Part shown: piece by piece, positions 1 to 11,300 of the stretch
Layout of the letters: each line of letters opens with the position of its first letter
How positions within the stretch are numbered: position 1 is the stretch's first letter
Assembly: GCF_947623445.1 (NCBI RefSeq)
Contig: NC_135246.1
Span: 19,464,288 to 19,528,287 of the forward strand
Direction: 5' to 3'
Source of the DNA: Clavelina lepadiformis
Lineage: Eukaryota > Chordata > Ascidiacea > Aplousobranchia > Clavelinidae
DNA length: 64,000 bases
Program-made: the position numbers and the translations under genes
The notes under the pieces: generated by a model
The model's database searches: none
Told to the model about the DNA's origin: nothing
Seen by the model: the letters and a program-made list of their open reading frames with translations, nothing else

Positions 1-920
1 TAGAAATCTTTACCGCCACTTAGTGTTAAAATATTAATATCGTTAAAATACGATAAAATTTAACAATTACAATTTACCGCTGAACAATTTAATCCAAGTG
101 TAGAAATTCAAGGCTTAAATCGATAAATGGAAAGTAATCGAGTTGTGTGGCAAAGTAATCTTCTGTCCAGTCTCATTCCAAAGTAGTTTTCACATTTTTT
201 AAAGTTTTAGTTATCAGCGGTCCACCCCAAAACCAGGGCGGATGATTATCCAAAGATAGATGATGAAAGCGCGCGCGATATCAACCAATGAGTCACTCTG
301 ATTGCGAATCATTATGATGTAACAAGAATATTTGTTTTATGTTTATGACGTCACACAGACAATCCCCTTTTCCGACATCTACTTAACACGGAAATTTATG
401 GATGTTTCGCGCATCGTAAAATGCGAACCTAAAGTTGACGAGTTTGCAAACAGGTGATAAACGTCAAGTTGTCATCTACTGACGTCATCCGACACAAAAC
501 AATCACAACATCATCGCGATAAAAAGATTTTCTCAATAACCTCAGCGAATAAAGAAAAAACTCCCGCCTCAAGCGGGAATCGAACCTGGGACCCCATGCA
601 CGCTTCGGATTGTTCAAAAGGCCTGAGGTCGTGGATTCAGTCACGTCGTACTACTTGCATTGCGCTATATTGGGCCAATCGCGACCGCATCGAGCTTAAA
701 TAAACTTCTCTCGTCGTTCTTACTACGAAAAGTAACCAGCTGATCGCGGTTGCGTCTCGCGCTTGTGACGTCATTGCAGAAAGAAATCGAAAGGAAAAAG
801 TCCACAAAAGAACTTTGAAGTTGCCATTGCCGCAAAGCAGCATGGTGTGAATGTCGAAATAAATATGCAAAAGTAATTAAACATTCTAGAAAAGCGACAA
901 ACTTTTTTAAAACTATAACA
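1..920. repeat. Inverted repeat block A (left copy), neprilysin 3' flank
   Basis: This block reappears reverse-complemented at about 14450-15380 with high identity and small indels. It begins at the window edge, so its true outer limit is unseen; the right-hand partner stops matching near 15380. No convincing protein is encoded on either strand; the short open frames are chance or antisense to the repeat. In the right copy the block continues directly into a neprilysin last exon, which shows that it is the 3' flank of that gene rather than an independent mobile element. Confidence 0.85.
565..640 (-). other. tRNA-like B-box sequence inside block A
   Basis: Read on the minus strand, this stretch ends in a GGTTCGATTCCC box typical of the T-arm of tRNAs, followed by a C/G-rich tail. 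The same sequence lies in plus orientation at about 14745-14815. The T-stem does not pair cleanly and no matching acceptor stem or A box was found, so this is a degenerate tRNA-derived piece, perhaps a SINE head, and not a working tRNA gene. Confidence 0.35.
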
Positions 921-999
921 ACCAATTTTTTTTTTATTCCGTATCATTTTTTAATCAACGTTATAAATTAAGAAATCGAAAATATTTTTGAGTTAATTT

Positions 1000-1235
1000 T
1001 GGTATAATTAACTATATTTCCAGCAAACTTAATTGTTTTTAAAAATTAAATTTTCTGGCGCTTTTGTTTCTCTATTTTCTTTTAAATGATAAACGGAGCA
1101 TTTTTGGATACGAAATCACAAAAGTTTCTTGTCACCAGGTGCTTACGTGCCAGCGTGGAGGTGTCTTTATAATAATTAATTGAATGTTTAATTACGTCTC
1201 GTCCTGCGGGTTTCATAAATAGCGACGACTGCTAA
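1000..1235. repeat. Repeat block C (left copy)
   Basis: About 235 bases that recur in inverted orientation at about 15650-15890. In this copy the block lies inside the roughly 1.1 kb (about 920-2046) that separates block A from the neprilysin last exon and is absent from the right copy of that junction. In the right copy the same block lies on the other side of block A. Its position relative to A has therefore changed between copies. Confidence 0.75.
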
Positions 1236-2058
1236 TTTATGATCCCACCTGCCACGATGAAGATCAAATAAACTCCGATATCTGCCTTCCCTCTCATAAA
1301 CCACCTTTTCTACGTCACTGTACAGTGACGTAATCATCTTATAGAACAAGTAACTACGTGACGTCTCTCACATGTTCTAACCCGATCGCGTGATTCCACG
1401 TAAAAGTCATAGGCTACGGACCTCCGACTACGGACCTCCATGTGCAACGACTGCTGGATATTTTTGGCGTTTCGATATTTCGTTCCAAGTCAATCGAGGT
1501 CTGAATCTTCAATTATTCTTTATAACGCGCCCTGGTTGTACTGAATATAAATCTCATTTAGAATTCATTCAACAACAGAAGAGCTGTCGCGTACTATTTC
1601 ATATATCGGATGTCAACTGAAGGACGAGCCCGCGACAAAGAAGATTTTAGTTATAGTAATACAATGATTTAAATTTGTAATTTTCCCAATTTTTTTTAAA
1701 GAAACTTTTACTTAGCACTTTGCACTTTCCACTTTAACTTCGAACTCTTGCAACATCTGCCAAGCTTTCGCTGATTTTACGCAACCTTGCACCTTGGAGC
1801 TGTTAACAGTTCGCACTGTGTCGTCACAATTGGACTTTATACTGACGGGCAAATTCATGTCAAAGGTTTTGCTTACTCAAACGTGACCGCCAGCAATCTT
1901 CAACAAATAGCGAAAAATTGTGACGTCACAACGGCTTGATCTGACTTGAACTTTTTGCACAACTTGGTTTGGTGACGTCACAATCATTGATCGCTCGTTG
2001 CTTTATTTTTCGCAAAATTGAAAATTTGTGCAAAAACGCAAGTGTGCTTATTACGTCA
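1236..2058. other. Neprilysin 3' flanking sequence, no gene seen
   Basis: No supportable gene. The stretch is rich in TGACGT motifs and includes a short palindrome, GTCACTGTACAGTGAC, near 1314-1329. An AATAAA on the minus strand (plus-strand tttatt at 2002-2007) lies about 55 bases past the neprilysin stop codon and is the likely polyadenylation signal for that gene. Confidence 0.6.
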
Positions 2059-5000
2059 TCACCATATGACGCATTTATGACGTGGGTTCATGAAGGATCC
2101 AACAGGACAGTCGAATGCTTTTGAAAACTTGTCGAAGTTTTGTAAAGACCCGATAACTCTGCAAAATGAATTCACATCTTACAAGTGGTTGGGAGCTTAG
2201 AGCAGAGATGCACCACAGTGAAGTGGAGTTCGTAAAACCCTTAATTATTATCAAAGACGCTTTCTATACAATAATACATATAAGCAAATTAAAATTATAT
2301 TAATATAAACGTAAATGCAATAAGTGGAAGTAGATTTATGCAAATTTAAATGGGACCGTTGTCAGATTGTCATCGAGAAATAGTTTGAAGTCAAATGTAA
2401 AAAATGTTAATATTTTATCTTCACCTAAACCTGCCCGGACTATGGACGTTCGCGGCAAGATCATGTATCGCGGCTTCCGGTTTGTACAGCGCACAACGAG
2501 CCTGTGTGACGAAATAAAACGTGAAGTTCTGGTTCAACAAGCACAAAACAGCGCAAAAAGAACAACAACAGTAGCAGCAAAGCTCATACTGTCGCAAATC
2601 CGATGAAGAATAACTGGTCGTTTGTGAACCCCGATGCGGGTTCAAGTCTTTCACTTGTCTTGTTGTGAGCCTTCAACCACAGGTGATACCCCTAAATCGA
2701 TACCAAATTAAAATAAAGATCACGAGTTTGTTTGTGCTGTCGATTGTCATTAATGATGTACCGCGTAAGATTCTCTAATTCCTCCGTTATCCGCAATATT
2801 TTCCGCCAGGTCTTTTTTCCCGTTTAACTATAAAAAGGAGAAAAGTTGCCTCCAAAAAGTTTATTTCAGATAAATAAAAACTTTCAGCGTAAAAACGCAC
2901 TCCCCCAAACAAAACTCACATTCTCGCCTGCAGGTTCAAAGTAATACCGGTCGTATTGCTCCTCCATACATTTCACTCTCTTCTTGAAACGATCCAGTGA
3001 GCTTGGAGTCCACCAGCTGAGCAACTCTCCGTCAATTCCTCTCTTCCTCCCGTTGTTATCGAACGAATGGGTCAACTCATGTCCTAATATGGTGCCGATT
3101 GCTCCGAACTGAAACATCCTGCACAACCACGTGACAAAACATGAAGGTCCTTCATGATTATTTTAACACCTTGATATAAAAGTTGACGAAGATTTCAACC
3201 TGGATGACGCTTAATACAGAAGTTATTTTGTATCAGGAGTCATTATTATTTTCTACTTACGCCGGGAATTTATTTCCCCAATAGAAGGGGTACTGCATCT
3301 CGCCGGCAGGGAGCACTGCAGAGCAAAGATACACACGTTACGTTAATCGAAATCAAAACCAAAACAGATGCTATTGTGATGTCATTTACATACTCATGAC
3401 GTTGTGTTCTAGATTGTTTAACGCGTTCACCATCGTTGGTCGAATGTTGAAAGGTTCAACTTGAGGGTTGTACAACCCCCCCATTAAACGAAATTCCTTC
3501 TGAGCCTGATTGGTCAAAAGACTGATGACGTTATTGAAGTAATCGTTCGGGTCAATAACAACCTGTAATGTCATAAAAGAGTAAAATAGTTACGTAATAA
3601 ACATCGCCTATAATTGCGGCAACATGTTTTAAGATGGGAAAGTTCGCATGACGTCACTGACGTTTTTGTAGTGTTGGTCCAAGTAGGTGGCGTTCTTGTA
3701 AATGCGAGGATTGTAGCCGATGTCGCGTTTAACGCCGAGCGCTTTGAGTCGCGCGTAAGCTTTTGTCTTGTTATCCATCCACGTGACTTCGTTGTCCAAT
3801 AAATGAAGGAATCCTTTCCGAATAAAATCGAATAGTTCCTCGGCCTGTAACAACGACGAAGCTGAATTTTATTGTTTCTTTGACTCCATCAACAAAATAT
3901 GAAAGTGAATAAAGTTTGTCACATCACTTTCATATCACATCACTTTCATATCACATCACTTTCATATCACATCACTTTCATATCACATCACTTTCATATC
4001 ACATCACGTTCATATCACATCACTTTCATATCACATCACTTTCATATCACATCGCTTTCATATCACATCACTTTGCTTCAATTCACAAAACGTCCTATCA
4101 CGAAAGACTCACGACTTTCTTTTTCGCTTCAGAGAAATATGTTTCGATGTACAACTTTCCGGTGGGTCCTTTCATGAGGTACATGGTGTCCATAGCGCAT
4201 CGCTCCCGTCGCGATGTGAGCGCGCGTTTGCCGAACAAGGTTTCCTCAAACTCGAGGTATCTTTGCTGGAAACGGGAACTGAGAGACTGGATTCGTCGCT
4301 TGACGTTTGTCCAAACCAGGTAGTTTTGAAGGGTTCTGAGAAATTTTTGACGTTTGTTTTCATTTATTTCATAAAATCAACTTCATTATCAAGATATGGT
4401 CGACCTAGTAGTCGAGTGGTTGGAGCACTTGTCTCGCAATAATGCGCTCCGTGTTCGATTCCCAGTTGCGCCACCGTGGTAAGCTCTTGGGCAAGTCGTG
4501 AACGACACTTGCTCCTGTTCAGTGGACTTGGTTGAAAATTGTAAATGCGGGCAATAACATATAAAATGAAATATCAAAAAAAATTGAAAAATGTGCGACA
4601 ATTGGAACTTGCACAAAGGCTAGCTCGGTAACCGAGACTCGAGCGACGGGGAATCGTCGACGGGTTTAAGCCCTGCAAAGACTGATTCCGAGGATTAAGC
4701 TGTCATACCATCTCAGAATTATAAGATTACCTTCGATCTGTGTTTTGCACCAGATTGGACAGGTGGGTCAGATATTCTTCATCCCAGACGAGGATCTGCG
4801 TCGAACTATTCACCGGATGTGACGTGATCATTCTTTTAAACAGATCAAGCCAGTCTATCTAAAAGTTTGTGAAGTCGTTACAGGGAATATATTGATTTGT
4901 CCCGTAAACTTATTAGACCGCGTCGTAACTTCTACTATTGTGACGTCTCACCCCCGGTATGTCTCTATTCATTTCCGCGATGCTTTTTTCCACTATGACG

Positions 5001-7229
5001 TCATTGTCGCTGTACTTGTGGGTTGCCAGCTTGTGTTCTAGCCTTCTTACATTTATGACGTCATTCCGCGCAACCTGTGGGTCTGCCCCCAACATTATTG
5101 CTACATCATACATCAAATCATAATAAGCGCGCAGTCTCTGCAAAGTATAATACGTCATAAGTAAGCATTTGATGACGTAAGAAGTACTAATTACAGTGCA
5201 ACAAAAGAATCTCACGTCATCGTAACGGCTGTCTATGTAGAACTTGAACGGGATGGACATGGTCCCTTTTAAAGTCTGACAATGAAATGAAATATTGTGG
5301 TTGTCTTTAAGGTTCTGGGTTTCACTCCATGCAAGACCGCGAGTTACGTTCAAAGCTTAACATGCTTACCATTAGGTATCTTTTGCCCTTGTGTTTTCCC
5401 ATCTTTGCGTCCAGGACAACTTTATTGCTGAGCTTTCCCCTGAGACTCGCGACTGTAGACTCAAAATTGAAGTCGTCCGGATCCCAAAACTCGTCCAAGA
5501 TCGGCCACGCCATGTCGCCACGGAGCATGTCCAACAGCGGCTGACTGTCCAGTCTTTCAATTAATTCTAAAGCATAAAGTTATCCCATGATGGCTTCAAC
5601 GATTAATTACTTATTAAGTAGTGGCCCATCGGCACACCAGGGCTACGGATAAGCATAGAAAGTGCTAGGACACGCCACCTTCATTTAAGCAAGCTCTGTA
5701 CGCTGTTTTCGCTTTTGCGACCGCTTCACACTCAGTCGCATTTATTGGTTCCATCAGGAGCTCTGAAAGTACAACATTTATTAACCGTTATGACGTATAT
5801 ATTTTTATTGTGACGTAATAATTGTAAAAACAAGTATTAATGCTATTAATTGAGACGTCATAAACAAACGTCTCACGTGAAAGTTCTCTATGAACTCTGT
5901 CTCTGATTATTGTATAAGTGGAATATTTTCCATCAGCGGGAGGTATCGACGTTTCGCTCATCCATCTTCCGCAAGCGAATTTATAGAAATCGTTGCAGGG
6001 GTTAACGGAAAAGTCAATCCGGTTCATGTAGTAAGCCGCTGAACAGTAAATTAGTTGTCATCAGTCGATAACGCGATTAAAATCTAGAAGCGCACAAGGC
6101 TATGACAGAACATCTAGATCTCATTCGGTTTACCACTAACCTGTTGCCAGGCATTCTGGCGTCAAGCAGACGTCTATTGTTTGATTCGTGGAACCTGAAA
6201 CAATTTATCGATGGAGTTATAACAGGATGTGACGTTAGAATGTGCAGTCTTAACGGAAGTGACGGAACCCACCACTCAGGCATCTCTCTTCCGGCCGTTT
6301 GAGGCCTCTGAGCTGGTACGACCATCGGTGTTTGGTGGCGGCGCCACAAAGCTCGAATTGAGGCGAAGAGCCCTTCCACCTGTGAGTGTATGATTGTTGA
6401 TGACGCAATATTGGAATTGAAACTGAATGTTAATGTCATATCACCCACATGTATCCTTCCCTGCAAGTGACGTGGCACCATTCTATTGGACCAAGTGGCG
6501 TTGTTGCGCTTCCACATGATGTCACCGTTGAGTTACCAAGCGGCTTGTGAAATTTTGAGCATTTCCGAGGAAATTTGCCTTAAATGTGACGTGAAGTAAA
6601 GAAATAAATTTAGTGAACCTTAAGCTCAAATACGTATAATGCGTAATATTAAAAGCATAAGCTCAAATAAATGGCGATTTACCGGTCGCGGTGTGTACGG
6701 CTTTGCGTTTCTTGGAACCTTTAAGTATGTCCCAGATCAACCAGCGAATCGAACCTCGGTTTAAACTTCTTTTTTCTACCTCATGATGATCATCAGCGTC
6801 CGGAGGAATCCCTTCCACATTCTCGATCTTTGCGTCCGGTAAAGATTGATCTTTATTCAAGAGTTTGCTCAACAGATCTCTGAGTTCCTCCTCCAAACGA
6901 TGTTTCCTCATTTTCTCTTGATCCTCTGATGCTATTTCTTGGTTTTCATCTTCATCACCTGTCGATGATTCTGAGCTCAATTCATGTAGAATCGGTAAAC
7001 TCCAGTCCGGGATCGAATCGAGTTCTTTCATCTAAACAACGACTCATTAAACAAAATTGTTGCTTCACTCACAGCAATCAATGCAGACAGTTTATACCTC
7101 ATTCTCTGCTTCCAAGAGTACGTCATCAAATTCAGAATCCGCATCCTGCTCACTCTCCACATCAGCGTTGGACCTCTGAGTCAGCAGGAAGGCAATCAGC
7201 AAAAATAATATCGGTCTTGAACCAAACAT
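2059..7229 (-). CDS. Secreted neprilysin-like M13 zinc metallopeptidase
   Basis: Eighteen coding exons: 7229-7098, 7031-6683, 6194-6141, 6038-5877, 5762-5679, 5566-5370, 5275-5216, 5137-4952, 4858-4731, 4335-4113, 3844-3662, 3562-3394, 3315-3261, 3118-2920, 2827-2762, 2691-2590, 2501-2425, 2158-2059. They sum to 2526 nt (841 residues) with matching phases. Exon 1 gives a signal peptide ([16 protein letters not shown]). Exon 2 is an acidic, coiled, lineage-specific extension. The M13 N-lobe starts at VCLTPEC and [12 protein letters not shown]. The zinc site is HELTH in exon 14, with AENIADNGG in exon 15; the catalytic His, Glu and Asp are present. The chain ends in CVIW, the family-typical C-terminal Cys-x-x-Trp. 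The family cleaves extracellular peptides N-terminal to hydrophobic residues. Oddities: the usual LPxRxYY stretch between exons 7 and 8 is missing, and FAQVWC reads FATARC. The start is supported by the conserved copy at 20079. Exon limits are my reading of splice sites. Confidence 0.93.
3919..4074. repeat. 16-bp minisatellite in neprilysin intron 10
   Basis: Roughly nine to ten tandem copies of a 16-base unit (ACATCACTTTCATATC) with one or two substitutions, lying wholly within the intron between exons at 4113 and 3844. Because 16 is not a multiple of three, all frames cycle through the same His/Ile/Ser/Phe-rich peptides, producing spurious open frames on the plus strand. Confidence 0.95.
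4395..4585 (+). mobile_element. tRNA-derived SINE in neprilysin intron 9
   Basis: The 5' part has an A-box-like TAGTCGAGTGGTTGGAGCAC and a B box GTGTTCGATTCCC with the expected spacing, then a tRNA-unrelated body (around CTTGGGCAAGTCGTGAACG) and an A-rich 3' end. It sits in the intron between exons ending at 4731 and starting at 4335. The antisense frame reads GNRTRSALL, the usual by-product of a reversed tRNA head. The target-site duplication was not resolved. Tunicate SINEs of this design are known; the family name is not assigned here. Confidence 0.75.
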
Positions 7230-8880
7230 TTCTAAGGAAACTGCAGAAATACCAAGAACTTTAAACGGTTGCGAAGTCAAACACAGACCCCTGCAACTTT
7301 CCTGTAAACCTCTTATGGTTTATATTGCCATGGCCCATGTGCTCTTTTGTTATAAACTTCTCAACAAGCTTTAAACAAAGCCAGAGAAAAAATACGATTT
7401 CAGCTAATATTGTAACCTACCCTAACGTGAGTTTCAACGTACAAGCCATTCTACCTCTGCTTTAAGTAACATTAAGTTCAGTTTTTTTGCACTACAAATG
7501 TTCTATTACATTACCTACGCATTTACCCAACAAATTTTCAATAAAAAAGCTAAATGAATTTGATTTAATATAGGGTCTAGAAAAGTCGCTTAAAGAAATG
7601 CACTTGCTAATGGTCTTTATGCTACTTTATTCTTTCCGATCAACTGACAGTTTAATCTCATTTAGCTTGAAATCTCTTCACACTTTTAGCATATGGACAA
7701 TGCCGGTCTATCCTCCAAATATTAACAGGAAGCTGGATAGGATAGGAAGCTGGGGGCAATTCAACTTTAAAACAATGCGGCAATCATCACAATGTCCTAG
7801 TTGCCTCGTCATGCCCTAGGAGGAAATGCATGCAAATGTACAAAGTTAAGCCAAACTCAGGGTCGGGTTATGCTGGTGCGAGGCCTGTAGCAAAAAAACT
7901 CTGCTGAGCTCTAATGCTCTTAAATTAACGGCTGCCTCTATTTCATCGGAAAAATTGTTTAAAATTAAAATTAAATTAAAAAAAATCTAACCCCAATAAA
8001 ACCTTAAACAACTTAAATCAACTGTTTGCTCACCGATTCTCCTAACCGTCTATCTTTAACAACGGGCTGCTTTACCTGCATACGATGAAATAGTCACTCT
8101 TTAAATTCTGATCCATCGAATTGAACCAATCGAATAGCCTACTGACTGATTTATTTCTTTAACTTGTTAGTTTAGATCTTGCAAAATCCTATTGTAGAAA
8201 GGGAACGATACTCGTCATGCCATTTTACGAAGCGATATTGGGTGTAGATATGACTACACATGCTTTTCTGACCTAGCGCTAGATTATCGTCAAATAAAAT
8301 TTGAAAAGAAGGTTGCTTGAAGACTTTGAACGAAGCTGCTAATTTAACATTTTCTGTTTCACAAGAGAAAATTTATTTAGTTTCAAACTAACATGCAAAA
8401 TAAATGTAAATTTAAGTTAATATGATATCCAGTTCCAAACATTTCGTTAATGAATAATGTTTGGAACTAAATTTCTTTGGCACTTTTCATATTCATTGTT
8501 TTTTTAATCAGATCATGTCACTTCATATAATTATTTCGACTGTTAATATCCGTGTTTTTAATGTTAGGGAACATGTTCTCTACATCTTCTAACAGTGTAG
8601 TTGTTTCGTTGTTTGAGTTATTTTGGTTTTACATTTGTTAAAATTAAGAACTATTTTGTGGGTTTGGTGTCTATGTTAACCTACCGTCTTATTTATAGCG
8701 CAATTATATTATTGCTATCTTGCATGTTTTAAGCCTTTGGGCTTTGCCATTTTTTCCTGCTCGTTAATTGTTCGTGATCATGTGTTTCATTGTGCTATAA
8801 CTACAACGGTTAGCATCGTAACTTTTGCTCCGTAGAGTTAATGGAGAAAAATAAACTATACAAGTCAAATTGACCAATTA
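7230..8880. repeat. Block B (left copy), neprilysin 5' flank
   Basis: Upstream region of the neprilysin gene. Together with exons 1-2 it matches, in inverted orientation, 15910-20475. A pyrimidine-rich TTTCTGCAG just before the start codon (11-13 bases upstream, conserved in both copies) looks like a splice acceptor. It could join an upstream 5'UTR exon or a spliced leader, as tunicates trans-splice. The segment 8500-8880 resembles the 3' part of a dispersed element ending in TTTTAAGCCTTTGGGCTTTG; related tails occur at 10330 and 40470. No other coding evidence. Confidence 0.8.
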
Positions 8881-10170
8881 ACTTAAAAATTTTCGTAAGA
8901 GTTTTTTATTTGGTACTTCCCCTATGTTAAATATCTTAGAAAGTTGAATTGGAAAGTTGTCTTTTTCGCCATCATTCTGCCTCAGAATCTTAACACAGTC
9001 ATCATATAGAAACCGGAAGTCATAGATTTAGAAAACTACTTCAAAAGTATTCAAAGAAATTTTCTTATTTTAGTAATTTTAATTTCATTCATTCATAAAT
9101 CCCACTTCCTATTCTAAGGTAGGGCTATATCACATGAATTGTGTTTGACTGGCCTGCACAACCAAAGGATGCAATTGTCAGTTTTTATACTAAACTCCAG
9201 CTGCTCAAATTGTGAAGTCATTTGGTTGTGCACCTCTGCACTAGACCCGGAAACCAAATGTCACAAATTCGGAATTCTGGAATTTGATTTTTTTGAATCA
9301 GCCCGGGTTCAAAAATAAAAATTTGAAGATAAGTTTTGATTTTATTTTAACTTTATTTCACATTGCACAGGTTTTGACTGGTTTGTACTTTATGGCAAGA
9401 GCACACCCGAGATTTTTAGGTCAAAATGACAATGCGTACTCGCAGGCCAAAACGAGGTGGGTCTCTAAAAGAGCAAGACAAACTGACAATGCCTTCTCTT
9501 CCATTTGTGCTATAAGATGATTTGATTACGAGTCAAGGTGCACACTTGGCTGGCTGCGCAGACCCGAGATTTGACCCAACATTTTCAAAAAGTTATTTTT
9601 AATCTGATTTTTTAACATCAACTTTGAACGTCGGAATATTTTTCACTGTTTAGCCTTTTTGTCCCGTTTTCATGGAATGACCCCTCGGTGAATTCTGCCA
9701 TGAAATACAGACCGACAAATTGAAGGTTTGAATGAGGAGGAGATAATATATAGAAAAGAAATTATGACGTAATAATTAGGCTACTCGATCCTGATAAAGG
9801 AGAGAAAAAGTAATCACATTACAACTTTTTCGGATATTTACTGCAATTACTGCTGATCGCTTTTACATATTTTCAAAATAAAAGACTGGAACCAGTTACT
9901 GAATTGAAACGTCACCACTAGCGCCACTCATGTGTTTAACTTCGGATCAAGAGAGGATTTAGCACTACCATCTATTGGACAGCATTGGCATCTTTTTCCG
10001 TACATCATTGTCGATGTACCAGAGAAGTTTCCATCTTGCAAATGTGTGCATTCATGCTGTACAAAGTCGGGCTATTCAACAACGCCCTTCCTTAGTGCTA
10101 TGGCCATCAGAAACCGGGTTCTTGCTTGAGATGGGGTTTCCTTTACAGTAGGTTTCTTTTCCCATCCTCT

Positions 10171-10455
10171 GATGTACAGCACTGAAGCAATTTTCAATCA
10201 TCAGTTGCTTGAACACACCACCTGCTCATTTGCTTAATTTTTCGCTTTTTTAAACTTATGTTTTATGGATTTAACTAAGTATAGGTTTAGTGGCCGTGCT
10301 AGTTGTTACCAGCAAATATCAACGTTATTTCTCTTGAGTATGTTTTAAGCCTTTTCGGCTTCGCTACTTTTTCTTGTTCATTGGCGCGTGCTAGTAACAA
10401 CTGGCTTGATTTTTCGTCTCCACTGCGCTTTTAACAAAAAATAAATGAAGGAATG
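10171..10455 (+). repeat. Dispersed repeat D, copy 1
   Basis: About 285 bases shared in the same orientation with 40294-40575. Both contain GATGTACAGCA, ACTAAGTATAGGTTTAGTGG and a 3' end with TTAGTAACAACTGGCTTG-like sequence followed by an AAATGAA-type simple tail. The repeated tail (GAATGAAGGAATG) is what a SINE or truncated LINE 3' end would show. No A/B boxes were seen, so the class is left open. Confidence 0.75.
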
Positions 10456-10854
10456 AAGGAATGTAAACCTGAACAGACATTTATTTAAATGCTTTTCCTG
10501 TTGTGAATTGTTTAGCTCCTAATTCTGTAATTGTGGAAAATGTGACCCAAGTTGGTTACTTACCACAGTGGAAAGTGTGCCAGCTGCACGCACAGATTCA
10601 ATAATTCATCCACATGCACGCCAAATTTTTTATCTTCACATCGATGTATTATAAACAAACAAAAGAAAACTGGTTGTTTGAACGCCAATTTATAATTAAT
10701 AAACAAAGAATTAAGGCTTTGGTGCTCGTCATCACGTCAAAATTTGCGTTTGAGACTGAGGAAAGTTTCTGTATGACAAAAAAGTCAGTATCAATTTCTC
10801 ATCTCTTGAGGTTTGAGCTTCTGTTACTGAGAGTTCGGGATTTATGAAAAATTA

Positions 10855-11180
10855 TTTTTGGAACAAACAGAACCCGTTGTTATAATTAGCATTGCTACAA
10901 ACCGTAGGAGCATACCCGAAATTTTTTGGTCGAAACGGAATTGCACACTGGGAGAAAAGCGATCTCTCTAAAAAGAGACACCAATTTTTTTTCCCTTTTC
11001 TGTTGTACACACCAAACACTGGATAGGCCTGGGTCCACAAGTCGGAGTGCTCTCCGGCTGCTTCCTTGCACACCAAATATTTGTTTCTGCACCCCTAAGC
11101 TCTCGACGAAAAGTGCCTTACTCTGCAGTCCGGCCTGTCGGGATGTCCCGGTCAAAGATGCAGTTTGTTTTTTTTTCTAA
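10855..11180 (-). repeat. Repeat R2, copy upstream of first thioesterase
   Basis: The portion 10985-11175 is the reverse complement of 14175-14352, with shared ACTGCATCTTTGACCGGGAC, CACTTTTCGTCGAGA and TATCCAGTGTTTG. A weaker match to its outer part occurs at 9395-9500. The two best copies bracket the thioesterase gene 11301-13518 in inverted orientation. Codon-like open frames on both strands are not conserved in frame between copies, so it is treated as noncoding repeat DNA. Confidence 0.75.
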
Positions 11181-11300
11181 TTTATTCTAGTATGGACAAT
11201 ACGTATGATCTCCTTTCTGGACCTCAGATGAGCTTTATGTTTACAATATTTTCAGGCAAAATTTATATCATTAGGATAAACTGACCTTGCCATTCAAAAT

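Larger units (their letters stand above)
8881..11300. other. Intergenic region with several dispersed repeats
   Basis: No gene could be supported between the head-to-head neprilysin and thioesterase genes. It holds a direct-repeat segment at about 9165-9275 (partner 40680-40780), a partial copy of repeat R2 at about 9395-9500, an unexplained open stretch at 9932-10129 ending in LSAMAIRNRVLA, repeat D at 10171-10455, and a fuller R2 copy at 10855-11180. The final 120 bases before 11301 are the candidate thioesterase promoter/5'UTR; no TATA box stands out. Confidence 0.6.

Noticed and set aside
429-644. Small protein with GPRFDSRLRR
   Set aside because: Antisense translation of a tRNA-like sequence inside repeat block A.
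3899-4323. Plus-strand open frames of 92 and 135 codons rich in His/Ile/Ser
   Set aside because: They are translations of the 16-bp minisatellite and of sequence antisense to neprilysin exon 10.
4389-4616. Small protein with [13 protein letters not shown]
   Set aside because: Typical antisense translation of a tRNA-derived SINE head.
9932-10129. 65-codon frame ending LSAMAIRNRVLA
   Set aside because: Protein-like composition but no domain, splice partners or second copy; only noted as unexplained.
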